NCBI RefSeq assembly: GCF_032062135.1
Contig: NC_092860.1
Location: forward strand, 62,705,708-62,769,707
DNA: 64,000 nt
From: Pyxicephalus adspersus
Taxonomy: Eukaryota; Chordata; Amphibia; Anura; Pyxicephalidae
Reading direction: 5' to 3'
Numbering within the stretch: position 1 is the first letter of the stretch; each line of letters begins with the position of its first letter. The notes beneath the pieces are model-generated. The model was given only the letters and a program-made list of their open reading frames with translations, had not been told where the DNA came from and searched no databases. Made by a program: the position numbers and the translations under genes. Positions 20,581 to 29,730 of this stretch are shown here, one piece after another.

Positions 20581-21006
20581 TGTAACAAAGGCCCTCTGTT
20601 TGTCTGTTGAGGGTATTGGGTTACATACGTTGTCGGTGTCTGACCTAATTATTTCCCAGACAGAGGAGAGACATTGTGTGTTCAGTATGGGAGACTTTAT
20701 AAACAATGTGGTTTTACTGTCTGGAGATGAGTGGGTTACGTCTGGTGTCTGACCTAATTATCTCCCAGACAGAGGGGAGACATTGGGTGGGAGTGTCCTG
20801 GATTGTGTGGTTATTTCCATTGGTCGGTGTGTCTATCGCCTAGTTCTTCATCAGGTCCAGAGGGAAGGTCCCCTTGCATGGGGACTTGTATATAATACCA
20901 AGTGTGGCATCAATAAAGTGTTCTTTCTTTTTCACCCTCAACTTGCAGCCGTGTCTCTTGTTGTAGAGAACCGCTATATTACTACTAGCTCTTGTAAGAG
21001 CTGCCA
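20581..21006 (+). repeat. gypsy-1 3' LTR
   Basis: Begins TGTAACAAAGGCCCTCTG like the 5' LTR and matches it through CTCTTG.AAGAGCTGCC, then loses similarity at about 21,006, a few bases short of the expected TTACA end. It contains a block of about 60 bp twice (20,618-20,680 and 20,733-20,790, sharing GGTGTCTGACCTAATTAT), which makes it about 100 bp longer than the 5' LTR. No matching target-site duplication was found. Confidence 0.85.
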
Positions 21007-21258
21007 CTTTGTTGGATTTGCTCTGTGTGAGAGAGGGCCAGACAGAATCTTCCCTGGCAACCAGACTGCTTAAAATTTCTCCCATCGGTGCCCTGATGTG
21101 AATGGAAGCGGGGAGGGTAAGGTACAGTGGTGAACTGCAAAAGTAAGCTTACATAGGCAGCACTGAAGTGCTTAGGTGGGGTGGAGGTGGATGCTTCCGC
21201 CCTCTTGGCCATGCACACCACACCCACATTATTTTTTTTATTTAATTGTAATGTGCCT
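21007..21258. other. no gene seen
   Basis: A short stretch between the truncated 3' LTR and the target-site duplication of the next L1. No feature recognised. Confidence 0.45.
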
Positions 21259-21274
21259 AAAAATTGACTAGTCA

Positions 21275-22678
21275 CTTTCGGACACTACCAGTCTATGTAC
21301 TAACACATATGATTCAAACATTCCAAAAAATTGTGTTCTCTTTCATCTGAGCTAATAGAAAATCCAGAGTACCACAAAAATGTATGTACGCTCACAAACA
21401 AACACCATAGAGGTTATGAGGTGCCAAATATTTTAAAAGATTATCAGGCTGCTCAAATAGTTTCTTATTCTCACTTTTTGCAGTTTGTACAGCCCCAACA
21501 TAGGTTCAATTGGAGTCTGACCTGATTCATCCAGTGGATATAAGCTCTCTTCCATGGCTCCCTCATAAACTACCCCCTAGCAATATTAGTATATATCTCA
21601 GACAAGTACTTAAAGTGTGGGATGGGGACACTTACCTCTAGGCGCTATCCAACACAACCCTCTATTCCTGGGATAGAATCACCAGTAGCCTTTGAATGGT
21701 GGTCAGCACATAATAAGATGGAGTATTCCCTACTAGGCAGGAAGGAAATTATTAGCTGGGAGGGTATTTGTTCAACACACCAAGAGCTGGGTAAAGTTCT
21801 TTTGGTATTTGCAACTAAGACATTTGATCAACTCCCTGACCCAGGGGTTGGACCTCACAGCTAAATTGATGGTGTTTGAACAAATCTGTCTTAGGACCCC
21901 CCCATGCCCAAAATAAATCACGGTCATATGAAATTTTAGATGAGCAGGGCATCATTGCATACCTGTTTCTCAAGTCCCCATGGGAAAGAGACTTTTAAAA
22001 CACAAGATTGGATGAGGAAAGGTTCAACAACTGGGCTAGAATGTCCAAATGTTCTACAAATGTACTCACTATGGAATCAGCCTTGAAGATAATGGTGAGG
22101 TGGTATATTGTTCTAGCCCTACTGCGACATGTGTCTCAGACGGTATCTGGCTTATGCTTCAGGGGATGTCAGGAGATAGGCACAGATATAAATATATGGT
22201 GGACTTGTCAAAAGATCTTGTTATAGGATTTTGGGGCAACGTGTTTATACTATGCGTAACCCTATTTCATAAACATATACCCAGAGACCCTTGGGCATTC
22301 CTACTACAATTCAAACCCTCCAACCTCACTAACATCCAATTTCAATTGGGTGTACACATCCTCCTTGCAGGCAAGCAAACAATAGCATACCATGAAGTAT
22401 TATCACGTATAGACAATATTTTTTACAATGAGACGCTGTCTGGTATTTTGAATGATGCACAAGGACACTTTTCTAGCATTCGAGAACCATGGAGAGCACA
22501 TTTATTGCCCAATGTGCCCCAGTGTTACTACCATATGGAAGTATGTTTAATTTTTTTTTGTTCATGTAATCAACAAGGGAATAACACCCCCCCACCCCCC
22601 CGTTTTCTGTTTTTGTTAATAAACTATATGTTTTAATAATTTTTATACTAAAAATCAATTGAAACCAAAGATAAAAAA
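21275..22678 (+). mobile_element. L1-E: 5'-truncated L1-clade LINE with target-site duplication
   Basis: Plus-strand ORF2 C-terminal half and 3' end. ORF2 remnants include GYEVPNILKDYQAAQIVSYS (about 21,410), the zinc-binding motif SGLCFRGCQEIGTDINIWWT (about 22,150) and FKPSNLTNIQFQLGVHIL (22,300-22,360), then a C-run 3' untranslated region. The flanks carry AAAAATTGACTAGTCA at 21,259-21,274 and AAAAAATGACTAGTCA at 22,673-22,688. Stops and shifts break the frame into four or more pieces, so the copy is inactive. Confidence 0.82.
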
Positions 22679-22688
22679 TGACTAGTCA

Positions 22689-23358
22689 GGTGTATAGCCC
22701 AGTCCCCTTCATCCTTCCATTTCACAGACCTCTTCTCTTCCAGAAGTGTCTAATTACTGCTGGTGCTTGCTTAACTCCTTCACCCCTCTTTTCACCTCCC
22801 TATTTAATTTTGTAGGTGTAGGTCTCTCTTTTTCAGTGTAATGTTCCTATATAAATGTCAAGGATGGACTCTGCTGTATCCCTTATATATTCAAGGCTAA
22901 ATTTACATTCTCACCGTGAGTTAAGGTTATCAACAGCATCAGGCAGAGAAGAAGTTGTAATGACCACATTGCTGTGAGGTATAACAAGAGATGTATGAAT
23001 TGGGTTTCTTTTACAATACTTCAGATGACTGTCCTGTCTTCCAGAGCTGATTGAAGATTAGGATATTGTTTGCCCAAATTGTAATGACAAAGCCACTAAC
23101 ACAGTGGCGAATGGATAGGTCCAAGACCTAGAGAAAAAAAATAAAAATTTATATATGTTATCGTTCCACTCGGATATGTTAAAATTATCAAATTTTCAGA
23201 TACGTTATTCATACAATCAATTTCATATAGTCAGTTATTCTATAAAGATTAAATTGACCATTCTATAATTATTATATTTTTATTGCAAGCCATTACCCTG
23301 ACAATTTAGGAATGGCCATAATGTTAAAAAAAAAAATCATATTAATAGATATAAATAA

Positions 23359-23418
<60 letters not shown>

Positions 23419-24535
23419 AAAACAAAAGGTTAGCAAACAAGTTGTTAATATAGGTTATAGCATATTTGTATTTGTGTAACAAAATACACAAATGTACTAA
23501 TCCTTTTTTGAGGGCGGTGATAATTCCCCTCCATTACCAAAGGTTTGATGATAATTTTAATTTTGTTGCTTCAAAGTTCATGACAGGTCAGTTCAGTTCT
23601 TATATTATGCTGCCACAAACCAAATGAAAGTTTAGGCACACTAGCTGCCTGTTATATAAAATGATATTTATCAAGTAATAAAATGTTTGTTCTTTAAAAT
23701 GATAAACAGAAATAGAAGCCACTTATGTGAAAGACGGGTTAGAGTAGAAATCCTTATTAAAGTTACGCTCAAAAAAATCCAAAGAAAACAGGGCAGCAGC
23801 ACAGAAACTAGTAGCATTATCTTTAAAACCTTTTTGTAAGGAAAACATATTAATTGACATGTATTTAAATTATTTGAATGTTGAGCTTTTATTACGTGAA
23901 CTAAAGCTACTGTATGTACACAAACTAGATGAATGTTGCAATCATATTTAGAAAACTAAAATCTTGCATGTGTACAGTGGTCTTCCAACATTGTTTAGAA
24001 ATTTGTTGCACAGGTCAAAAGCTGGAATAGTCTACAAAAGGAGAACGCAGCAGAACAGCACTGTACGTACATCGCCTATTTGTCTTACTGTCATTGGAAA
24101 TGATGATAAAGATCAATTCCAGTTTTATTAGAGTTTGTCAGCTCAGAAAAAAGGGAAATTCCCAAAATGTGAAACCTGGGATGAGTTTGGGCTGCTTAGG
24201 AATACCCTTAAAGAGATGACACTCATTTCTGACATTTGAGGAATTCATCATTAAACACAGGATTTTTCCATGGTCCAAAAAATGTGCACCACATGATCTT
24301 TTGCCTATTTTATTATGAAAAAAAGTCAATTGTATTAGTACCTTTTACACATGAATGAGCTACAGAAATACTTTAGTTAGTTGTGGCTCGACAAATGACT
24401 AAAAGGCCGAGGTCCAGGATCGAAAATAAATACTTAATCTGGTTAAAGGTTTTAGTATTTCTGTTCATTTAGTCTCAAGAATAATACAGCTAAGCTATAG
24501 AGCAAATTTCAGAGTGGGAGATCCTTCTTTATTTC
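22689..24535. other. long stretch without a recognisable gene
   Basis: About 1.85 kb of AT-rich sequence. It contains the AT microsatellite at 23,364-23,415. The few short frames (for example minus 24,138-24,329) have no motif. I see no transposon protein remnant, and this is one of the few stretches in the window that may be old non-repeat DNA. Confidence 0.5.
23364..23415. repeat. AT dinucleotide microsatellite
   Basis: About 26 uninterrupted copies of AT/TA. Confidence 0.97.
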
Positions 24536-25089
24536 ACAGTTACATAATTAGGTTTAAAAAAGGCATAAGTCCATAAAGTTCAACTACTAGGGAAAAAACA
24601 TACTGGAAACCTGAACATTCCAGGAATCATATATTTATAGTTGATCCAGAGGAAAGGCAATTTGTATAAAACATGGCTAAATTTACTCCTTCAAAAATTC
24701 CTTTCTGATCCTGTGAGGCAATTCCCTGGATCATCAATCTCTAGTGTCATTCCTTTTAAACTTTAGGAAAACAATGGATGCTTTACTAGAAGCATAGAAT
24801 ATAAATAGGTGTTCAAGTAATCTACAGAACATACTAAAACTACGTCCTGAGGGGGTGTATTCAACATTTTCACAGACCTTACTGTAAAGAGTCCCTTTTG
24901 TGTACAAAAAAAATAAACTTCTTTACCTTCAGACGCAAATATTTTGACGCAATTTTTTTGTACGGACCATTTAAATAGGGTGATCATATACTCTGTTATA
25001 CGCCTCTTCAATTCAGCTTATCTTTCTTGATAGTCAAGCTCCTCTAAGTCTCATATTAGTTTAGTTACCCATCTCTGCAATCTCCCCAA
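24536..25089 (-). mobile_element. CR1-c: 3' tail of a CR1-like LINE
   Basis: The minus-strand 3' end has the tail shared by other copies here (plus-strand view AGTTACATAATTAGGTTTAA, then AAGTCCATAAAGTTCAACTA at 24,537-24,590). The coding part (about 24,763-25,060) holds decayed C-terminal LINE sequence: LFTVRSVKMLNTPPQDVVL, matching the family block RxVxxWNxLPxxVV. It is short and inactive. Confidence 0.75.
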
Positions 25090-25210
25090 AGTGTTCTCCC
25101 CAGCGTCTTTTAGCTGGGTACACCACCTGGCATTTTTTGGTAACCACTCAGATCTTTTTGGGTGGTTGGGTCACAATACAGTGGTTGCCACCCGCTCATG
25201 GCTTCTTTTT
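25090..25210 (+). mobile_element. left end of a hAT-like non-autonomous repeat
   Basis: Starts AGTGTTCTCCCCAGCGTCTT, close to the terminal repeat AGTGTTCTCCCCAGA of the MITE at 62,687-63,110, and continues with CACCACCTGGC-type sequence. The L1 at 25,211-26,666 interrupts it, and repeat sequence resumes at 26,667. The right end was not located. Confidence 0.5.
25196..25210. repeat. target-site duplication of L1-F, left copy
   Basis: TCATGGCTTCTTTTT, identical to 26,667-26,681 on the other side of the inserted L1. Confidence 0.9.
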
Positions 25211-26666
25211 TTTTTTTTTTAAACATTCTTTATTTAAAATTTTTAATCAAACAAAATACAAAATACAGACCCAGCATGAGACAAAAGATAACATATCAGC
25301 CAGTAGTAAGCGAATGATACAGGTATCATGAACAAAACAAAAAATAAAGAGTCAGTCATAACAATGAAACATTGAACAAATATAATCCACATAACTCAAA
25401 ATATCGTTTGCAGAAGGAAATCCAATAATAACATAGATTATGTATAGTATCACAGAAATATAACATTTGCTTGTGGGGGTGGTTGCGTACCTAGGAAAAA
25501 AGGCAGTGGAGTATGAAGAAAGCACAGGATCCTGCGGAGAGGCTCTCCCTGTCAGTACCTGTGAGATACATAAGAGTATACCCAAAAGTCAAATTAAAGA
25601 AATCAGGTCTCTGTATTCGGTAGTGAGAACAAATTGAGACCAATAGTACCAGGTAAGTGCCACTTTCCTGCCCGTGCCCCTCACCGAGGAGGTAAGATCC
25701 TCCATTCGATGAATTTCGTTGATTTTGTTAATCCACAAACTAATCGTGGGGGGGGCAGGGTTTCGCCAGCCAGCAGCGATGCAGGAAAGTGCAGCGACAA
25801 TTAAGTGCCTGACCACTGAGCTTTTGTAAGCCTTCCTTGAGAAGGTATTGAGTTGTAAGAGGAAAAATGCCGGGTCAGCAGGGACAGGTTGGTCAGTCAT
25901 CTGTTGAACTATGGATCTTACCATGGTCCAGAAATTTTTCAAAAGTGGACAGAGCCAAAACAAGTGGAGCAGTGTGCCTTTCTCCGTCTGACATCGCCAA
26001 CAACGGTCTGATATCTCCGGGAAAATGCGATGTAGTTTCTCAGGAGTGCGATACCATCTCGACACCACTTTGAAACAGATTTCTTGGTAATTACTCGCAA
26101 TGGAGGCCTTATGGGTCCAGAAAAGGATATTTTCTTTCTGTTCCTCCGATAATGACCGGCCCAGTTCGGCTTCCCAAGAAGCGAAGAATGGGGGTGTGAG
26201 TACAGGAGGGGAGTCCTGTAACATGCCATAAACCACAGATAAGGTGTGTCTAGTCCCTCCCTCACCCACACACAGCCGCTCAAAAGGAGTGAGGGTTCTG
26301 CAGTATGACTGGGCCGGGCGCAGGCTAGTTAAAAAGTGTGTTATTTGCATAGTTCTCCAGGAATCTATATGAAAATCACCACTGGCGTCTTGGAGACCCT
26401 TGGGTTCAATCCAGCCATCTGCTTTGATAAAATGCATCGCCCTGCACCTCCCTCCAGAAAGCAAATCCCTGAACCTCCTGTCCTCTAGCCCGGGAGGGAA
26501 GGACGGATTGCCCAATATCGGATATAGGGGTGATGGGGATGGCGAAAGGTGCAGACGGTGGAAATTCCTAACCGCCAGCTCCCACGTACAACCCATTGTA
26601 GAATGAGATTTGAGGTCCGGGAAAGCAACCAGTGGTAGCCATGGTAAGAGGTGCAAAGGCGATGGG
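25211..26666 (-). mobile_element. L1-F: recent 5'-truncated L1-clade insertion
   Basis: A 1.46-kb minus-strand insertion flanked by a perfect 15-bp target-site duplication (25,196-25,210 and 26,667-26,681). The 3' end is marked by a T run (A tail on the minus strand) at 25,206-25,220. The whole retained coding part of ORF2 is one open frame. The intact frame and duplication make it the youngest-looking LINE copy in the window. The 5' truncation removed ORF1, endonuclease and most of the RT, so it cannot move by itself. Confidence 0.92.
25589..26666 (-). pseudogene. L1-F ORF2 C-terminal part, open frame
   Basis: An uninterrupted run of about 359 codons from the truncation point to a stop at 25,589. 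It includes GNPSFPPGLEDRRFRDLLSG, MQITHFLTSL, LTPFERLCVGEGGTRHTLS, ENILFWTHKASIASNYQEIC, the zinc-binding motif CWRCQTEKGTLLHLFWLC and a tail with KVALTWYYWSQFV. This is the region after RT in Tx1-like ORF2 proteins. The first ATG at 26,686 lies in flanking DNA, so the frame has no native start and I treat it as a truncated gene. Confidence 0.88.
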
Positions 26667-27902
26667 TCATGGCTTCTTTTTACCAAGCTTAAAGAGGACC
26701 TAAACGCAAATTTTTTCTTTTCTTTAAAAGCGTAGACAAATAAAAAAAGATGAAGTGCCTCCCCTTTCAGAATAGGAGCACAGAGCCTCCTGGGATACCT
26801 AGGTCATGCATCCTGAGAGGCTCTTGGCTGCTCATTCTGCAGTTTCTGTATAAATTTTAAGGTATCCACCCCTATGCTTCTTGCCATGGCCCCAGGGGTC
26901 CCCAACATAAATTTTCACTTTTGGGCTCCTAGCCGCATTTGCTTTTCAAACAGTAACCCTAATGTTTAATGAGGGTGCCCTGTTTAACTTTCAAGTCATT
27001 ATGACCAATGGTTTAAGATATTTAAAGGTTTAAACACAGTGAGTTGTTAGGCCGCAGAATAAGACATGCAGCCTTTACACACATAACTATCACACTGTGC
27101 TGCTTATTACACACTTGGGTGGATACATTTCACAGTCAGTTTTTTTTTGGGTAGTGATGAGGATGGGACACTGGCTGTTCTACCCCCATATGCTAACACA
27201 CAGTGGGCAGTGATGAGAGGGGAACACTGGCTGTCTCACCTACATTTGCCATCACATGCTCACATGCATGATGCTCTTAAAGCTTTTTAACAATATATAC
27301 CATTATATAAAAGGCTGACTTCTCCTTATCCAGTGAAAACATTTGTTTTTTTTTTTTAATTTTTGGGGAGGACCCCTTACTTACTTCGGGTGATGTGAGG
27401 GAAAACCTAGAAAAAAAATGGCAGAGCAAGATGTAATGGTTGGCCTCAGAAAGAAAAGTGAACACGAGCCAGCGTGGGACTTGTTGGGCTTCGTTGAATA
27501 TTTTTTCACTTTACCTAGATATAGCCCTAGGAGGCCACATCTGAAGTTAGGCTTAAATCACACTGATAGTGAGGTTGCATTTACTGCTAGGAACCACTGC
27601 TGCTTGAAAAACAACTAGACCACAGCAGTTACTGCCTGGTACCACACCCAGGTGCCTAGCAGTTGCCAGTAGTCACGCAGGAGCAGTAAATGGCACAGTT
27701 TTTTTTTTAACTGCTCAGGTGAGCTAAGCCTAACAACTTGGTATACTACATTCATTGCACTATTACACTACCATATAGGATTACACTCTTAACAAAACAT
27801 ATAACACTAGGGAGCACTGGACCATTGGGGCATAATACAAAAACAATTAGAAAAATGGGACATATTTAAGAAGCAGGCATTTGAAAGTTCAAACAAAGTA
27901 TA
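26667..27902. other. repeat-derived sequence without coding content
   Basis: This continues the repeat interrupted by L1-F. Within it GATACATTTCACAG (about 27,123-27,136) and AGACATGCAG (about 27,062-27,071) are also found in the hAT MITE at 62,687-63,110, so a related but longer repeat is likely. Two imperfect copies of a unit of about 60 bp (GTGATGAGGATGGGACACTGGC and GTGATGAGAGGGGAACACTGGC cores) lie at 27,153-27,250. The small frame at 27,418-27,618 has no motif. Confidence 0.45.
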
Positions 27903-28600
27903 GAGGGTAGGTGGAACACTGACACAATGGCCCTGATTCATCAATGAAATGCGCGTACGCTGGACACACGCACGTTCGCGCTTCCAGCGAGCCAGTTTCC
28001 CGCGGTCCGGAGCCGAGTGCGCTCGTACACGCGCCTTCACTGCCAGCTGGATTCCTGCCTTGATAATAATGAGCAATAGGGGTCGCGAATCCGCCAATTA
28101 AGGCGATTAGATTTTAGCTGCGCGATTAAGGAGGATCTGTTAAGCTGTCAATGGTGAGATCATAGCAATTAATTAGCGCACACCTGCTCTCTGTTCTGTG
28201 CAAATCTACAGTCCATTACAGGTCAATTAGAATCTTTAATGCTTCATCTTCTTTTGGGTAAGTGCTACTTTTTTAGGTTACAATTGTACTTATTCACAAA
28301 ATAATTAATTTATTGTTACATTTGTTGCACTGTTTTTATACTTTTTGGTTTGCTTTGCAACACTGCAAACTAATTGAGATCAAGCTGTATATATACTAGT
28401 AAACACTTCATAATATGTCATCTCACAATAGTATGAATTGTAAAAGATTGTCACCAAGCATTTGTGATCTAATTAAAATGTCACTGTAGTTTGGCTTGAT
28501 AGAAATCAAATAATTGAAAAAGGATTATTGTCAAAGGTGGTTTAAAAAAACATTTAGTGATTTCACTTGTGTATATATGTCAAAATACAATTAAATGCAA

Positions 28601-28763
28601 TTGGGAGAAGGTAGAACACTGAAACAATAAGAGGTTACTGGCTACCCATGGCATAAACAACTGGGTGCACTAAATTTGCTGTGTTTTGCCACACCCCCTT
28701 TTTTTACCACCCGCCTACAGCTTCCTACCACCCGGCTGAAAGAAATTTCTGGGGAGAACACTG
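28601..28763 (-). repeat. dispersed hAT-like repeat, inner copy inside the MITE
   Basis: Ends at GGGGAGAACACTG (28,751-28,763), the reverse complement of the terminal repeat CAGTGTTCTCCCC. It contains TTTACCACCCGCC and TTCCTACCACCCGGCTGAAA, blocks also found at 62,700-62,750 in reverse. It shows what the outer copy at 27,903-29,395 looked like before the MITE arrived. Confidence 0.7.
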
Positions 28764-28793
28764 TAATTATATCCTACAATAATTACTAATAAA

Positions 28794-28812
28794 TATATAT
28801 ATATATATATAT
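28794..28812. repeat. short AT microsatellite
   Basis: About nine AT units directly after the inner repeat copy. Confidence 0.9.
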
Positions 28813-29395
28813 TTTATATAACGTGTGTGTGCTTGTGACTTTTGTGGGAAAATCTAATCCGATGGCTTCACGCGCAGTCAGTCGCAAGATTTACCCGCAG
28901 GCTGCTCCCCTGATCAGGCATCGTAAACTTTTATATAGGCGCCTATGTAGAGGAGTTGAACTCGGTTAACTCTTGCCTAACAGAAAAGAAATAAGTCATT
29001 TTAAAATATGCTTTTTCTTAGCGCATATAGATGTTTTAAACATTTGAACAGCACAAACAATTTTTTTTAGGGCTAAGGGTAATATGCGTGCTTTTTTTAG
29101 AAAGAATGCTTTTTTAGGGGAACAATGACTTTTAATGCAAGCTCGCCAGTGTAAAGCTGGCGGGGATGCGCAGCTCCGGTCGCGAGCTAACTCCGTTGCT
29201 GAATTGCGCGACGGCTTCCAATTTCGGATCGCGAATACCTATGCGCGAGCGAGCTTCCGATGCACGAGCGATCTTCTTGATGAATCAGGGCCAATATTAG
29301 GGGTTTACTAGATACATATACACCAAATTTGCTGTCTCTTGCCCCGCCCAGTTTTTGATCACCCAGCTACAACTTCTTACCACCAGGCTGAAAAA

Positions 29396-29715
29396 ATTCA
29401 ATCAACAATAACCATCTGTGATGTACTGTATCAAATGATTTTGCTAAGTCCAAGTATACTATAATAACTGCAACCCCATTGTCTATCTGTTTACTTCCTC
29501 ATAAAATTATTAAAACATTTTTGAAATCCTCAGTATTTTGTGAAATTATACAAAAATATATATACAAAAATTATTTGCTAGTAAAAACTATACCTAACTT
29601 TATATGGTTCTCCATCAAACTCCCTATTATTTTTCAAACTTACTGGTCTGTAGTTGCTTGGTAATAACTTTGCTCCCATTTTAAAGATAGGCACCACAAC
29701 ATTTGCTTTGTTTGC
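29396..29715 (-). pseudogene. CR1-d: RT entry fragment of a CR1-like LINE
   Basis: The minus strand encodes KANVVVPIFKMGAKLLPSN and YRPVS at 29,715-29,640 and motif A (VYLDLAKSFDTV) at about 29,440. The same blocks occur in the CR1-like copies at 4.7-4.8 kb and 13.0-13.28 kb. It is bounded on the right by the 3' end of L1-D. The coding frame is decayed. Confidence 0.75.
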
Positions 29716-29730
29716 AGCTAAGAGGTGTCC

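Larger units (their letters stand above)
16669..21006 (+). mobile_element. gypsy-1: Ty3/gypsy element with Gmr1-type order (gag-IN-RT-RH)
   Basis: An LTR retrotransposon bounded by two same-orientation LTRs (16,669-16,992 and 20,581-21,006). Internal order is gag, integrase, reverse transcriptase, RNase H, then a polypurine tract (AGGAGGGAG, 20,569-20,577) and the 3' LTR. In most Ty3/gypsy elements integrase follows RNase H. The order seen here is that of Ty1/copia and of the Gmr1 group of Ty3/gypsy elements. The internal region is only about 3.6 kb because protease and the integrase N terminus are missing between 18,170 and 18,260. Frames are broken by stops. It is richer in GC than its surroundings. 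Confidence 0.85.
27929..29292. mobile_element. CpG-rich MITE with 16-bp terminal inverted repeats
   Basis: A 1,364-bp element with perfect terminal inverted repeats GGCCCTGATTCATCAA (27,929-27,944 and its reverse complement at 29,277-29,292) and a 3-bp AAT duplication (27,926-27,928 and 29,293-29,295). Its outer 250-300 bp on each side are unusually CpG-rich (for example GCGCGAGCGAGC), while the centre is AT-rich. It encodes no protein. The 3-bp duplication suggests a PIF/Harbinger-type mobiliser, but AAT is not the usual TWA, so the class is open. It carries a copy of the repeat into which it is inserted. Confidence 0.8.
27903..29395 (-). repeat. dispersed hAT-like repeat, outer copy, split by a MITE
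   Basis: The two halves, 27,903-27,928 and 29,293-29,395, together align with the uninterrupted inner copy at 28,601-28,763. Shared blocks are GGAACACTGACACAAT on the left, and ACCAAATTTGCTGT and TACCACCAGGCTGAAA on the right. The terminal GGGGAGAACACTG is missing from this copy. Confidence 0.65.

Noticed and set aside
16669..21006. A Ty1/copia element, because integrase precedes RT
   Set aside because: The RT (MPFGMKNAPATFQ, YLDDIAIYS), RNase H and integrase sequences are of Ty3/gypsy type. The order fits the Gmr1 group.
22689..24535. A hidden host gene in the longest transposon-poor stretch
   Set aside because: All frames are short and AT-rich, and no exon-like open stretch with plausible splice sites was evident.
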